Shown here: positions 7,669-16,461 of the stretch, in pieces
Layout: the number at the start of each line of letters is the position of its first letter
How positions within the stretch are numbered: the stretch's first letter is position 1
Assembly (NCBI RefSeq): GCF_007829335.1
Contig: NZ_VIWO01000015.1
Location: forward strand, 32,871 to 96,870
Direction of reading: 5' to 3'
Length of the DNA stretch: 64,000 nt
From: Chitinophaga polysaccharea
GTDB lineage: Bacteria; Bacteroidota; Bacteroidia; Chitinophagales; Chitinophagaceae
Program-made: the position numbers and the translations under genes
The notes under the pieces: model-generated
Told to the model about the DNA's origin: nothing
Database searches by the model: none
What the model saw: the letters and a program-made list of their open reading frames with translations, nothing else

Positions 7669-8502
7669 CTACATTTCCCCGGGTTCGTTCAGGAAATCAA
7701 TAGCGGTGCCACATTGTTTTTCGATTTCTGTAAAACAGGCTTCCAGGAATTCCGTTTCTCCTTTCAGAAAGGCAGATTTCCCTGAGCGGGAAAATCCTTT
7801 TACCAGCAGAAACTGTTTGGTCAAATGCTGGTTAATCAGGGAAAGGTGCTGTTGTTGCTTTTCGGCCGTTCTTTTTTGCTCCAGGGAAATAATATTCCTG
7901 TAGTATTGCCCAAGCGCCCTGATGAGGAATAGCAGGTACATGCCTACAATCAGCGGGTTAGCCAGGTATTGAAAGGCAAGTGAATAACCGGGACTTACAT
8001 ACACCGCAATATTATTGAGTTTAACATAGGCGATGGTGACCAGGTAGGCGCAAAGGATAAGACTCCATACCAGTGTAGCCAACAGATTGACCGTGATGTA
8101 ACAAAGAAGGATACTCATAATCCATATCAGTGTGTACTTGGGGCTCAGGTCCTGGTTGTTGAGAAAAGACGAAATGATGGGAATGATAAGTGTGGTCATT
8201 GAGGTAATCAACCCCACCTTCTTTGCTGCCATGCCCTTCCTGAGCAGGAGCAGGCAGCCTATGAGGATGCCAATCATTATTGGGATGAGTATCATATTCA
8301 CCCGGTTCATACTGAGCATATTGATGAACAGTATAAACAAAAGCAGTGCAGTATAGAAGAACGCATAATCAAAGATGAGTTTGATCTTTGCCTGTTCGTA
8401 CGTGTTTGGCGTGTGAAGGATCACATTGCCAATTACAGCCTTTTCTGCATTGAAGTAGATATTTTTTATGAATGACCAACCTTGTCGGAAGCGCTTTGCC
8501 AT
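7669..8502 (-). CDS. Multi-pass membrane protein of unknown function, sensor-like
   Basis: A 277-residue protein. About 45 soluble residues are followed by roughly six hydrophobic segments between residues 45 and 200. A charged heptad-like stretch follows (SLEQKRTAEKQQQHLSLINQ), then about 45 C-terminal residues with SRSGKSAFLKGETEFLEACF. The layout of a membrane bundle plus coiled coil resembles the input half of a Bacteroidota sensor histidine kinase, but there is no H-box, ATPase domain or output domain. The tail SGKSA is not a proper Walker A motif. It faces Hsp20 tail to head on the same strand, separated by a terminator. Function is unknown. Confidence 0.65.
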   Translation of the reverse strand: MAKRFRQGWSFIKNIYFNAEKAVIGNVILHTPNTYEQAKIKLIFDYAFFYTALLLFILFINMLSMNRVNMILIPIMIGILIGCLLLLRKGMAAKKVGLITSMTTLIIPIISSFLNNQDLSPKYTLIWIMSILLCYITVNLLATLVWSLILCAYLVTIAYVKLNNIAVYVSPGYSLAFQYLANPLIVGMYLLFLIRALGQYYRNIISLEQKRTAEKQQQHLSLINQHLTKQFLLVKGFSRSGKSAFLKGETEFLEACFTEIEKQCGTAIDFLNEPGEM

Positions 8503-8608
8503 TAGTAGGTGCTTAGGCAGGCAAATTATTCTTTAATCAACTAGGAGAGATTCAACGTTTGTGTGAATTCTACACAATAGAAAAATGTAATATGAGCTTA
8601 CGATAGAC

Positions 8609-8645
8609 AATAAAAAAGGTTGCTCTATACCGAGCAACCTTTAAA
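8609..8645 (-). terminator. Intrinsic terminator of the Hsp20 gene
   Basis: AAAGGTTGCTC (8615-8625) pairs with GAGCAACCTTT (8632-8642). Read on the minus strand, the hairpin is followed by a T-run (the A6 tract at 8612-8617). It lies 41 bp after the Hsp20 stop. Confidence 0.9.
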
Positions 8646-8685
8646 CCCTACTGTTCTGAAGTTCCCTTGCGGGAACCTGCTTCCC

Positions 8686-9138
8686 TTATTCCACTACTAT
8701 TTCTTTAGGAGCGTCCTGTTTGTTTTCCTTTTTGCCAAGGGTTACTTTCAGGATACCGTTGTCATATTTTGCATTGATCTTGCCTGCGTCTACCAGTTCA
8801 CTGATCGTGAAGGAGCGTTTGAAAGATTTGAAGTTGAATTCCCGGCGCACCTGTTTGTCGGTTTCATTCTTCGCTTCGGTTTTCTTTTCTGCGCTGATGG
8901 TAATCGCTTTATCATCGGCACTGATCTTGAAGTCTTCTTTAGAAAATCCGGGAGCTACAACATCGAGCAGGAAAGCTTCCGGTGTTTCCACGATGTTTAC
9001 CGGAGGATGAGTGGTAAAATAATCGTTGGTCAGAAAATCGTCTTTTACATACTTATTCAATCCTCCATTGAGAATGTCTTCTACAAATCCACCAAATGTT
9101 TTGGGAAGCGGGCTGTGGTTAAATTTAATGTGTGTCAT
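8686..9138 (-). CDS. Hsp20/alpha-crystallin family small heat shock protein
   Basis: An ATP-independent holdase that binds unfolding proteins. The 150-residue protein has a short N-terminal arm, an alpha-crystallin domain (about residues 43-140) containing PPVNIVETPEAF, the APGFSKEDF turn and the conserved NGILKVTLGK (127-136), and a C-terminal tail ending EIVVE. The I-V-V there may serve as the I-x-I/V oligomer contact. Divergent from the bacilliredoxin gene across a 240-bp region with nested palindromes that could hold stress-regulator sites. Confidence 0.92.
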   Translation of the reverse strand: MTHIKFNHSPLPKTFGGFVEDILNGGLNKYVKDDFLTNDYFTTHPPVNIVETPEAFLLDVVAPGFSKEDFKISADDKAITISAEKKTEAKNETDKQVRREFNFKSFKRSFTISELVDAGKINAKYDNGILKVTLGKKENKQDAPKEIVVE

Positions 9139-9202
9139 AGTTGCTATAAATTTTTTTTAGTGAAATCAATTTTTTGTTTTGATACTGGGTACAGATCAAA
9201 TG

Positions 9203-9310
9203 GGATACCATGCCAGTAAAACTGCTATTTTGTTAGTAAAAACGTTACAGATTGTGACACAATGTCGCTTGTATTGTATTTTTTATGTCAAAAAGTCTAG
9301 GATGGTATCC
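9203..9310. repeat. Co-centred palindromes between Hsp20 and bacilliredoxin genes
   Basis: A 13-bp palindrome ATTGTGACACAAT occupies 9251-9263 (centre 9257). GGATACCAT (9203-9211) and ATGGTATCC (9302-9310) form a 9-bp inverted pair whose centre is 9256.5, practically the same point. The bases between the inner and outer elements are not symmetric. These are candidate regulator sites for one or both divergent genes. Confidence 0.6.
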
Positions 9311-9338
9311 ATTTTTTTACTTTCTGCGGGTATATAAC

Positions 9339-9346
9339 TAACTTTG
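9339..9346 (+). promoter_or_regulatory. -7 element of the bacilliredoxin gene
   Basis: TAACTTTG matches TAnnTTTG exactly. Its last base is the G of an in-frame GTG at 9346, so transcription should begin a few bases further on and the GTG cannot be the start codon. This supports the ATG at 9379. The -33 position is T-rich without an exact TTTG. Confidence 0.55.
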
Positions 9347-9378
9347 TGAAAAATACAAACAGAAAAAACTCTAATTAT

Positions 9379-9792
9379 ATGTATCCAGCGGAACTAGTAA
9401 TGCCCATGAAGGCAGAATTGACAGATAACGGCTTTGAAGAATTGCTCACGCCAGAAAGTGTTGACACTACATTGCAGAAAGACGGAACTACCCTGGTGGT
9501 TATCAATTCCGTATGTGGTTGTTCGGCAGGTACTGCCCGTCCGGGTGTATTGATGGCGGTAGCGCACAGCGAAAAGAAACCAGACAGACTGACGACCAGT
9601 TTTGCCGGTTTTGATGGTGAAGCGGTTAAACAAATCCGGACCCACCTGATGCCTTATCCCCCTTCTTCTCCAGCGATTGCTTTATTTAAGAATGGTGAGT
9701 TGGTACACATGATTGAACGTCATATGATTGAAGGCCGGTCTGCACAAATGATTGCAGCCAACCTGCTGGACGCATTCGAACAGTATTGCTAA
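9379..9792 (+). CDS. BrxA/BrxB family bacilliredoxin
   Basis: A thiol-disulfide protein of the YphP/YqiW group, thought to remove protective thiols from protein cysteines after oxidation. From ATG 9379 it is 137 residues and starts MYPAELVMPMKAELTDNGFE, the usual family opening. The active-site motif is CGC (residues 46-48) in NSVCGCSAGTARPG. The C-terminal part has the conserved FAGFDGEAVKQIR and IEGRSAQMIA segments. An in-frame GTG at 9346 is rejected because it lies within the promoter -7 box. Which low-molecular-weight thiol is used in this organism cannot be read from the sequence. Confidence 0.93.
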   Translation: MYPAELVMPMKAELTDNGFEELLTPESVDTTLQKDGTTLVVINSVCGCSAGTARPGVLMAVAHSEKKPDRLTTSFAGFDGEAVKQIRTHLMPYPPSSPAIALFKNGELVHMIERHMIEGRSAQMIAANLLDAFEQYC

Positions 9793-9919
9793 ATATTCAC
9801 ATTTCTAAAATCCAATTTAGAAATTCGAAATTGCATCGTACTTTGGTGGTTTGATTTTCCTTTTGATTAAATTCGGCTTTGTTCATAGGAAAACTCAGAT
9901 CACCAATTTTTTTACGGCT

Positions 9920-11221
9920 ATGTATCCTAATCTATATTACGCGTTCAGAGATCTGCTCGGCTTAGAATTACCATTTTTAAAGATTTTCCAGACGTTTGGT
10001 TTTTTTGTGGCCATCGCTTTTCTGGCGGGGGCTTATATTTTAACGCGTGAGCTAAAACGCCGAGAACAACTGGGTATGCTGACCGGCATCCCCGAAAAGA
10101 TAGTGACCGGGTTACCGGCTTCCCAGGGAGAGATTATTGGCAATGCCGTAGTAGGTTTTCTCTTAGGATACAAAATTCTCGGTATATTTTTTAATTGGGA
10201 CACTGCTTCCCAGGACTTACAAGGTTTCGTGTTTTCCAGCCAGGGTAGCCTGTTTGCCGGCATATTGCTGGCCGCAGCCATGGGCGGGTATAAATACTAT
10301 TCCAAAAAGAAAACAGCAAAAGCCAAGCCCGAAGAACATACGGTGTTGGTAATGCCTCATCAGCGGGTGCCGGATATTATTGTAATGGCCGCCATTGCTG
10401 GTTTACTGGGCGCTAAAATTTTTCACAATCTTGAAAACTGGAATGACTTCGTACAAGACCCGGTAGGAGCCTTGTTGTCGTTCAGCGGACTGACCTTTTA
10501 TGGAGGATTGATTGTAGCCACCATCGTAATTCTCAGCTATGCTAAAAAAAGGAAGATAAATATCCGTGCCCTGATCGATAGTGCGGCGCCTGCATTGATG
10601 CTGGCGTATGCGATTGGAAGAATGGGTTGTCATTTTTCCGGAGATGGCGACTGGGGAATTTATAACAGTGCCTATACTATTGATACCAATACAGGGCATA
10701 CCTTAAAGATGGCGCCCGCCAACTTTAATGATGCCATACAAAAGAACGCCGCGTTCTTTCAACAACAGTATCCCAGCATCGATAGAATCCCGCATGCCGC
10801 TTTTGAGAAGCCAGCTGCCCTGGGTTTTTTACCAGACTGGCTTTTTGCCTACGGCTATCCTCATAATGTGATTAAAGAAGGCGTACAACTGGCCGGTTGT
10901 GAGGGACAATATTGCAAGGTGCTACCCATGGCCGTATATCCTACACCGTTATACGAAATACTGGGATGCCTGGTCTTATTTTTTGTGCTTTGGGCTATTC
11001 GTAAAAAAATAAAAATACCAGGCGTGCTGTTTGGCATATACCTGATATTAAATGGCATTGAGCGGTTCTTTATTGAAAAGATCCGGGTAGATACCCGCTA
11101 TGATATTTTCGGTTATCATCCCACACAGGCGGAGATTATTTCTACGCTCCTGGTCATTGGTGGTATCGTACTGATTACCATCTACCGCAAAAGCAATGCT
11201 GCGTCCAATAAGCTTTCCTGA
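9920..11221 (+). CDS. lgt: Prolipoprotein diacylglyceryl transferase
   Basis: Transfers diacylglycerol from phosphatidylglycerol to the lipobox cysteine of prelipoproteins in the inner membrane, feeding the many lipoproteins in this window. The protein is 433 residues from ATG 9920, longer than the roughly 290-residue E. coli enzyme, as is common in Bacteroidota. It has several hydrophobic segments; the Lgt signature region reads GRMGCHFSGDGDWG near residue 232; and the C-terminal RFFIEKIRVDTRYDIFGYHPTQAEI is characteristic. A TTG at 9851 in the same frame is a poor start candidate. The hemerythrin-like gene follows after 9 bp. Confidence 0.85.
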   Translation: MYPNLYYAFRDLLGLELPFLKIFQTFGFFVAIAFLAGAYILTRELKRREQLGMLTGIPEKIVTGLPASQGEIIGNAVVGFLLGYKILGIFFNWDTASQDLQGFVFSSQGSLFAGILLAAAMGGYKYYSKKKTAKAKPEEHTVLVMPHQRVPDIIVMAAIAGLLGAKIFHNLENWNDFVQDPVGALLSFSGLTFYGGLIVATIVILSYAKKRKINIRALIDSAAPALMLAYAIGRMGCHFSGDGDWGIYNSAYTIDTNTGHTLKMAPANFNDAIQKNAAFFQQQYPSIDRIPHAAFEKPAALGFLPDWLFAYGYPHNVIKEGVQLAGCEGQYCKVLPMAVYPTPLYEILGCLVLFFVLWAIRKKIKIPGVLFGIYLILNGIERFFIEKIRVDTRYDIFGYHPTQAEIISTLLVIGGIVLITIYRKSNAASNKLS

Positions 11222-11230
11222 TATTAATAT

Positions 11231-11662
11231 ATGCAACGTCACTCTTCTCTATTACCTCTGTCGCACGAACACAAGCGTCTTTTATTCGTATGCCGTTATC
11301 TGAAAAAAGATGCTGCACCCTATGAAGGGTTTCCGCTGGAAACCCAAGCGAGATTTGAATATATCGTCAAAGTATTCCAGGAACTAATGGTACCCCATAT
11401 ACAGAAGGAAGAATATCTTTTTGAAAAATGCGTGGGGAAAAATTTGGCTATTGACGCCATGATAAAGGAATTACAGGAAGAGCACCTGGTAATATCCAGG
11501 ATGTACAGCACACTTACCGACAGCACAGACCTGGACACTGCTATGGATGCGTTGGCCAGGAGCCTGGAAGCCCATATACGGAAAGAAGAACGGGAGTTTT
11601 TCGAATTACTGCAACGTGAATTACCGCAGCTCCTGGATACATTACAGCTGGAAAATCAATAA
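11231..11662 (+). CDS. Hemerythrin-like HHE cation-binding protein
   Basis: A 143-residue four-helix protein with the residue pattern expected for a di-iron or similar centre: SHEH (His12, His14), HIQKEE (His56, Glu60), EEH (His85) and HIRKEE (His115, Glu119). Hemerythrin-like proteins bind O2, sense redox or NO, or store metal; the role here is undetermined. It starts 9 bp after lgt and is likely cotranscribed with it, though no functional link with lipoprotein maturation is known. Confidence 0.8.
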   Translation: MQRHSSLLPLSHEHKRLLFVCRYLKKDAAPYEGFPLETQARFEYIVKVFQELMVPHIQKEEYLFEKCVGKNLAIDAMIKELQEEHLVISRMYSTLTDSTDLDTAMDALARSLEAHIRKEEREFFELLQRELPQLLDTLQLENQ

Positions 11663-11828
11663 ATGTATTGAACGTGTTATTGTACGACTTTACGGGAAGT
11701 ATTAATTTTTCATTAGAGTTATAATCGCACTGAGAATCCCTAATATTGGTCTGTCTACTATCCTGATATTTATTGTTTCTCCTTGTTTGTTGAGCTGGTA
11801 AATAACCTGTGGCTATTTAAATGGTTTT

Positions 11829-12761
11829 ATGCGTACGTTATATTACAGCTTCATCATGTGTTGCTGCTTATCTGTAAGCCTCCAGGTGTTGGGATTATCA
11901 AGGGAAGACAGTCTTAGTAAATACGACAAGCTGGACTCATCGGAAATAATTGCAGCTTCTTTTACTTATAAGGTAGGTGAACAAGAGCTTGGTCAGGGCG
12001 CTATTTTGTGTGTCCCTGATGGATATCGCTTACTGGATGCCCGGCAAAGCCGGTTATTGGCGGAAAACATCTGGGGTAATCCGGAGGATCCAAATATGCT
12101 AGGGGTGCTGTTGCCCCCCAAGACCGCCCCTACAGACAAAGATTTCAGCGGATTTGTGATTTCATTTGAGCCTTCCGGTCACCTGGACGAACAGGAGGCG
12201 GGAAAGATCAACTATAGCCGATTGTTATATACCATGAAGGAGGAGCTGAAAAACTATAATGTATTGCGCAGCCGGCATGGCGAAGGGGCTATTAATAGTA
12301 TGGACTGGGCTTTTCCTCCCTATTTTGATAAGAAGAATCATTCCCTTCACTGGGCCAGGGTATTGCATTTTGCCGACAAGCAACCCGCCATACTTAATTA
12401 TGAGGTTCGGTTTTTGAGCAGAAGTGGTGCATTATGTTTTACCGCTGTCGGCAAACCCACAGATATGGCTCGTTTGCGGAAACAAATGGAGTTGGTGACT
12501 GCCGCTGCCCGTTTTTCTGCAGGAAATAGCTACACTGATTTTAATCCCAGGACAGACGTGGCCGCCCAATGGACTCCTGAAATTACGATGGTGAGCACCA
12601 GTATATTATCTGTCGATAAAATCCTGTCGGGATTACGGAGTATATTATTAACAGTATTGGTATCCCTATGTATGGTATTATTTGTATATGTTATGCAGTA
12701 TTATCATCACCACCGTCGTAAACCTACCTATCGGAAGATGATAGATGAGCGTTTGAACTAA
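11829..12761 (+). CDS. DUF2167 family membrane-anchored protein
   Basis: A 310-residue protein with a signal peptide (about 1-23) and one transmembrane segment near residues 270-290, leaving a short basic cytoplasmic tail with HHHHRRKP. The central region fits DUF2167: VPDGYRLLDARQSRLLAENIWGN is split across the conserved start, then NMLGVLLPP, WAFPPYFDKKNHSLHWA and the ILNYEVRFLSRSGAL segment. The predicted topology is a large periplasmic domain held to the inner membrane. The family has no assigned function. It stands alone, with a very long terminator hairpin behind it. Confidence 0.8.
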   Translation: MRTLYYSFIMCCCLSVSLQVLGLSREDSLSKYDKLDSSEIIAASFTYKVGEQELGQGAILCVPDGYRLLDARQSRLLAENIWGNPEDPNMLGVLLPPKTAPTDKDFSGFVISFEPSGHLDEQEAGKINYSRLLYTMKEELKNYNVLRSRHGEGAINSMDWAFPPYFDKKNHSLHWARVLHFADKQPAILNYEVRFLSRSGALCFTAVGKPTDMARLRKQMELVTAAARFSAGNSYTDFNPRTDVAAQWTPEITMVSTSILSVDKILSGLRSILLTVLVSLCMVLFVYVMQYYHHHRRKPTYRKMIDERLN

Positions 12762-12781
12762 AGTCAAAAACCAACAACGAT

Positions 12782-12840
12782 AAAACTATAAAGCGAATAA
12801 CCCGGGAAATTCTCCCAGGTTATTCGCTTTATAGTTTTTT
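12782..12840. terminator. Long bidirectional-type terminator hairpin
   Basis: Arms at 12782-12806 and 12814-12838 pair over 25 positions with a single C/A mismatch, around a 7-base loop, and end in T6. It lies 20 bp after the DUF2167 stop. The stem begins with AAAACTATAAAGCG and is AT-rich at the base, so it could work in both directions. Confidence 0.88.
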
Positions 12841-13100
12841 ATGCCCAAACGTTTTCAAGATTTTCCTGTAACATAATTATTTCTTAGTCGTCTTTTTATC
12901 GTTCCAACAACATTTACCATTCATCCCATTCTATAAACCGCTTGTGTAATGCTATGTACTGTGTAATACATAATACCTACTTTTACATCGTAGCAGTTAA
13001 TCTAATGTAGTGGTTTAACCATTGTAGTATATTAACTAAGGTTCTAAAGAAACAAACTATCAGACCAAATAACATCTAAAACACTCTAAATCACCCTTAT
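12841..13100. other. Upstream region of the outer membrane barrel gene
   Basis: No gene seen. It contains TGGTTTAACCA, an 11-base palindrome around 13009-13019, flanked by the near-repeats ATGTAGT and TTGTAGT. No exact TTTG/TAnnTTTG promoter pair was found, so the promoter for the gene at 13101 is not assigned. Confidence 0.4.
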
Positions 13101-15575
13101 ATGAAACCAGGTTTTAAAGCTATCGCGTTATCAGTGAGTATGTTAACCACGGCTTTAACTACAATTGCCCAAAATGCTCCAGGCGTAGGAGGGCAAATCA
13201 CCCAAAATGGAAATAGACCGGTAGAGTTTGCTACTGTGACTTTATTAAAAGCAAAAGATTCATCGCTGGTAAAAGGAGCGATTGCAGATATAAATGGTAA
13301 ATATGAATTTGAACAGGTGAAACAGGGCCAGTACCTGGTAGCCGCAGTATCAGTGGGTATGAACAAAGCCTACAGCAGTGCCTTTGAAGTAGGAAACGGC
13401 CGTGTAAGCGTACCTGCTGTTACCTTACAGGCAGTTTCCAAAGCTTTAAAAGGAGTAGATGTAACCGCCCGCCGGCCTTTTGTAGAGCAGAAGGCTGACA
13501 AAATGGTGGTGAACGTAGAAAACAGCATTACCGCTTCCGGTGGTTCCGCGATGGAAGTACTGGAGAAGTCGCCTACTATTACTGTCGATAAAGATGGTAA
13601 CATTTCCATGAAAGGTAAGGCGGGCGTAGTGATTATGATAGATGGCAAACCAACCAATATGACCTCCCAGGACGTTGCCGAGCTGCTTAAAAGCATGCCA
13701 GCTGCCAATCTCGACCAGATTGAGCTGATTGCAAATCCTTCCGCCAGGTATGATGCAGCCGGCAACGCGGGAATCATCAACATAAAACTAAAAAAGAACG
13801 CCAACTACGGAACCAACGGTAGTGTAAATCTGGGAGGTATACAAGGGGAGCGACCCCGCTATAATGGTGGCCTGAACCTGAACCATCGCACTGCTAAAAT
13901 GAACATATTTGGTTCCTATAACTATAGCCATCGGGAAAACCAGCAGGAACTCACTGTTTACCGTTCTTATATGGAAGATGGCCAACAGAAGGTCTACGAC
14001 CAGGCCAACAATATGACACAAAAATCGAACTACCAGGGCGGAAAAATAGGGGCAGATTACTTCCTCAGTAAAGGACATACAATTGGTGTGATGATAGATC
14101 TGAGCTCAAATCACCGGTTTTTCCCTACCTATGCCAATACCCTTATTGGTAACGGACAGCGGGTAGATTCTATCCTGAGCACAAATACTAACTATGACGG
14201 GAAATGGAAGAGAGGGGCTTATAATATCAACTACCGCGGTGTGCTGGATTCTACTGGCAGGGAACTGAATGTGGACCTGGACTACGCCAGGAATACCAAC
14301 CGTCAGCTGACCGACTTATACGCCTTTTCACGTGGTACCAATGAGAAACTACTACTGGGCAGTGATACTTCCCGTTCTAACCAGCCCTCTACTATTGATA
14401 TTAAAACAGCAAAAATAGATTATATCCAACCATTGAAGCATCAGGCTAAACTGGAAGTTGGTGCGAAAGTAAGTTTTGTGACCAGCGATAATAATGCCCG
14501 CTTCGATTCTCTGAGAATGGGTAACTGGATGCTGGATGAAAACCGTACCAATCATTTTATCTACAAGGAAAATATCAATGCCGCTTACATCAATTACAAC
14601 AGGCAGTTTAAAAAGATTGGTGTACAGCTGGGGCTTCGCGGAGAACAGACGCATATTTCCGGTAGTTCTGCCTCACAGAAAGCGCAACAGCCAGTGCTGG
14701 TAAAAAATGATTCTACCTATTTCAACCTGTTTCCCAGCATGGCATTGACGTATAATATGAATAAGAACAATACATTTGGCTTAACGTATAGCCGTCGCAT
14801 TCAGCGCCCGAGTTACGACGATCTTAATCCGTTTGAATTCTATCTCGACAGGTATACCAAACAAGCCGGTAACCCTTATCTGAAGCCACAATACTCCAAC
14901 AACTTTGAAATTACCCATACATTTAAACAATTCCTGATCACTTCCATTGGTTATTCACATACTAAAGACATGATGACCCGGTTGCTGGAATCAGATGTCG
15001 ATAAGTCCACCGGCGACAGTTCCATTCTGCGCTACAAATATATGAACGTGGCGAAATCGGATAATTTCAACCTGAATGTGTCTATGCCAATGCCTGTTAC
15101 TAAATGGTGGACGAGCTTTACCACATTATCTGTTTCCTACTCCAATTTCCAGACAGTTGTGAATAATAATAACGTGAAAACAGCTTCTGCTGCCTTCTTT
15201 GGCCGTACCCAGCACACCTTTACCATCACTAAAAAAATTGCTGCTGAAGCTACCTTCTTCTATGTGTCTCCGCAGGTGACTGAGGAAGGGTTATTTAAAA
15301 TGAAGGCAATGAGTTCACTGGACCTGGGCGCCTCTATGAAAGTGCTGAACAATAAAGGATCGGTGAAACTGAATGTGAGTGATATTTTCAGGACCAGCTA
15401 CTTCCGGGGTGATTTTAGCAATGCGGGCAGATATACAGCGGTTGCCAACAGGTGGGATTCACGGCAGGTGCGTTTAAGCTTCAACTATCGCTTTGGGAAC
15501 ACTAATGTAAAAGCAGCCCGTACCCGTCAAACCGGTCTGGAAGCAGAACAGAGTCGCGTAAAAGGAGGTAATTAA
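13101..15575 (+). CDS. TonB-dependent receptor-like outer membrane beta-barrel protein
   Basis: An 824-residue outer membrane protein. A signal peptide (1-23, ending TIAQN) is followed by a carboxypeptidase-D regulatory-like beta domain (about 28-110), a plug-like region with VMIDGKPTN and NPSARYDAAGNAGIINI (about 120-235), and a barrel ending LSFNYRFGN. This matches the OMP_b-brl_3 type of Bacteroidota receptors, not SusC: it lacks the SusC plug motif and has no SusD partner. The ligand is unknown. It lies 320 bp upstream of an ECF sigma factor operon, a frequent arrangement, but a terminator separates them. Confidence 0.85.
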   Translation: MKPGFKAIALSVSMLTTALTTIAQNAPGVGGQITQNGNRPVEFATVTLLKAKDSSLVKGAIADINGKYEFEQVKQGQYLVAAVSVGMNKAYSSAFEVGNGRVSVPAVTLQAVSKALKGVDVTARRPFVEQKADKMVVNVENSITASGGSAMEVLEKSPTITVDKDGNISMKGKAGVVIMIDGKPTNMTSQDVAELLKSMPAANLDQIELIANPSARYDAAGNAGIINIKLKKNANYGTNGSVNLGGIQGERPRYNGGLNLNHRTAKMNIFGSYNYSHRENQQELTVYRSYMEDGQQKVYDQANNMTQKSNYQGGKIGADYFLSKGHTIGVMIDLSSNHRFFPTYANTLIGNGQRVDSILSTNTNYDGKWKRGAYNINYRGVLDSTGRELNVDLDYARNTNRQLTDLYAFSRGTNEKLLLGSDTSRSNQPSTIDIKTAKIDYIQPLKHQAKLEVGAKVSFVTSDNNARFDSLRMGNWMLDENRTNHFIYKENINAAYINYNRQFKKIGVQLGLRGEQTHISGSSASQKAQQPVLVKNDSTYFNLFPSMALTYNMNKNNTFGLTYSRRIQRPSYDDLNPFEFYLDRYTKQAGNPYLKPQYSNNFEITHTFKQFLITSIGYSHTKDMMTRLLESDVDKSTGDSSILRYKYMNVAKSDNFNLNVSMPMPVTKWWTSFTTLSVSYSNFQTVVNNNNVKTASAAFFGRTQHTFTITKKIAAEATFFYVSPQVTEEGLFKMKAMSSLDLGASMKVLNNKGSVKLNVSDIFRTSYFRGDFSNAGRYTAVANRWDSRQVRLSFNYRFGNTNVKAARTRQTGLEAEQSRVKGGN

Positions 15576-15600
15576 GATGGTTTTTTAGGTATATAAGGAT

Positions 15601-15640
15601 GGAAAAACGTAGTCAGTTAGCTGGCTGCGTTTTCCTTTCA
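15601..15640 (+). terminator. Probable terminator after the outer membrane barrel gene
   Basis: The stretch from about 15601 to 15616 (GGAAAAACGTAGTCAG) folds onto CTGGCTGCGTTTTCC (about 15621-15635) with two G-U pairs and one bulge, followed by TTTC. It lies 25 bp after the stop. Confidence 0.6.
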
Positions 15641-15894
15641 CACTTTCCAACATGAAGATGTACAGGTTTCATCACAAGAAATAGCGGTTTGGTATAATTT
15701 GATGATGTTGGGTAGGTGATTCCGCTAATTTTGAAAAACTTTTTATCCCCGGCCCCTTTCATCCATTTTTTATAATTGTTTAATAATTAATAAGATAGGC
15801 ATATTTGAATTAGTGAATACGGGCATCGTATCACATTAAACGGGAAAAAACTAATTGCCGCCGTGCAACCTTTTTTACAATTACTGTCTTTATA
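15641..15894. other. Upstream region of the ECF sigma factor gene
   Basis: No gene seen. A -7-like CATATTTG lies near 15799-15806 (one mismatch to TAnnTTTG), preceded by a TTGTTTAATAATTAATAAG tract. An exact -33 box is lacking, so the sigma operon promoter is only tentatively placed here. Confidence 0.35.
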
Positions 15895-16461
15895 ATGAAA
15901 GCATCAGCCACTAACTTGAATCAAACGCAAATAGCAGAGAATGTAATAGACCGCTGCAAGAAGGGGGATGTACGCGCATTCCATGACTTGTACAACGCCT
16001 ATGCGGCTGCTATGTATAACATCTGCCTGCGTATGACCAACAACGTGAGCGATGCAGAGGATACTTTGCAGGAAGCATTTATCCAGGTACACAAGCATAT
16101 TGGAAAGCTGGAAAGGGACGCCAGCGTCAGTGCCTGGATAAAACGGATTGTGGTAAACCACTGTTTAAATACCTTACGTAAAAAGAAAGTGTATTTTGAA
16201 GACGTGGAAGAGGTAGAAGTAATGGCGGAAGACGGCATTGATGAGGCTCAGTTCAGCTGGACCGTTGCCGCTGTGAAGTCTGCCATCCATGGCTTACCAC
16301 ACGGATACCGCACGGTGTTGAATCTTTATCTTTTTGAATCGTATTCACACCGGGAGATAGCAGAGATGCTGGGTATCACAGAGTCGACCGTTAAAACGCA
16401 GTACATGCGTGCAAAGGAGAAGGTAAGACAGATTGTAAAACAGCAAAATGTAACTCGTTGA
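15895..16461 (+). CDS. ECF-type RNA polymerase sigma factor
   Basis: A 188-residue group IV sigma factor. Region 2 covers about residues 15-85 (FHDLYNAYAAAMYNICLRM, then DAEDTLQEAFIQVHKHI with the DAED hallmark). Region 4 covers about 125-180 and carries the helix-turn-helix HREIAEMLGITESTVKTQ. It should direct RNA polymerase to a small stress or envelope regulon. Its TGA overlaps the ATG of the next gene by one base, which couples the two and marks the downstream membrane protein as the probable anti-sigma factor. Confidence 0.92.
   Translation: MKASATNLNQTQIAENVIDRCKKGDVRAFHDLYNAYAAAMYNICLRMTNNVSDAEDTLQEAFIQVHKHIGKLERDASVSAWIKRIVVNHCLNTLRKKKVYFEDVEEVEVMAEDGIDEAQFSWTVAAVKSAIHGLPHGYRTVLNLYLFESYSHREIAEMLGITESTVKTQYMRAKEKVRQIVKQQNVTR

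Noticed and set aside
9346..9378. GTG at 9346 as start of the bacilliredoxin gene
   Set aside because: The G of this codon belongs to the -7 box TAACTTTG, and the extra 11 residues are not part of the family. ATG 9379 gives the normal N-terminus.
12782..12840. Small RNA gene or mobile palindrome after the DUF2167 gene
   Set aside because: Position, A/T-rich stem base and terminal T-run fit an ordinary bidirectional terminator.
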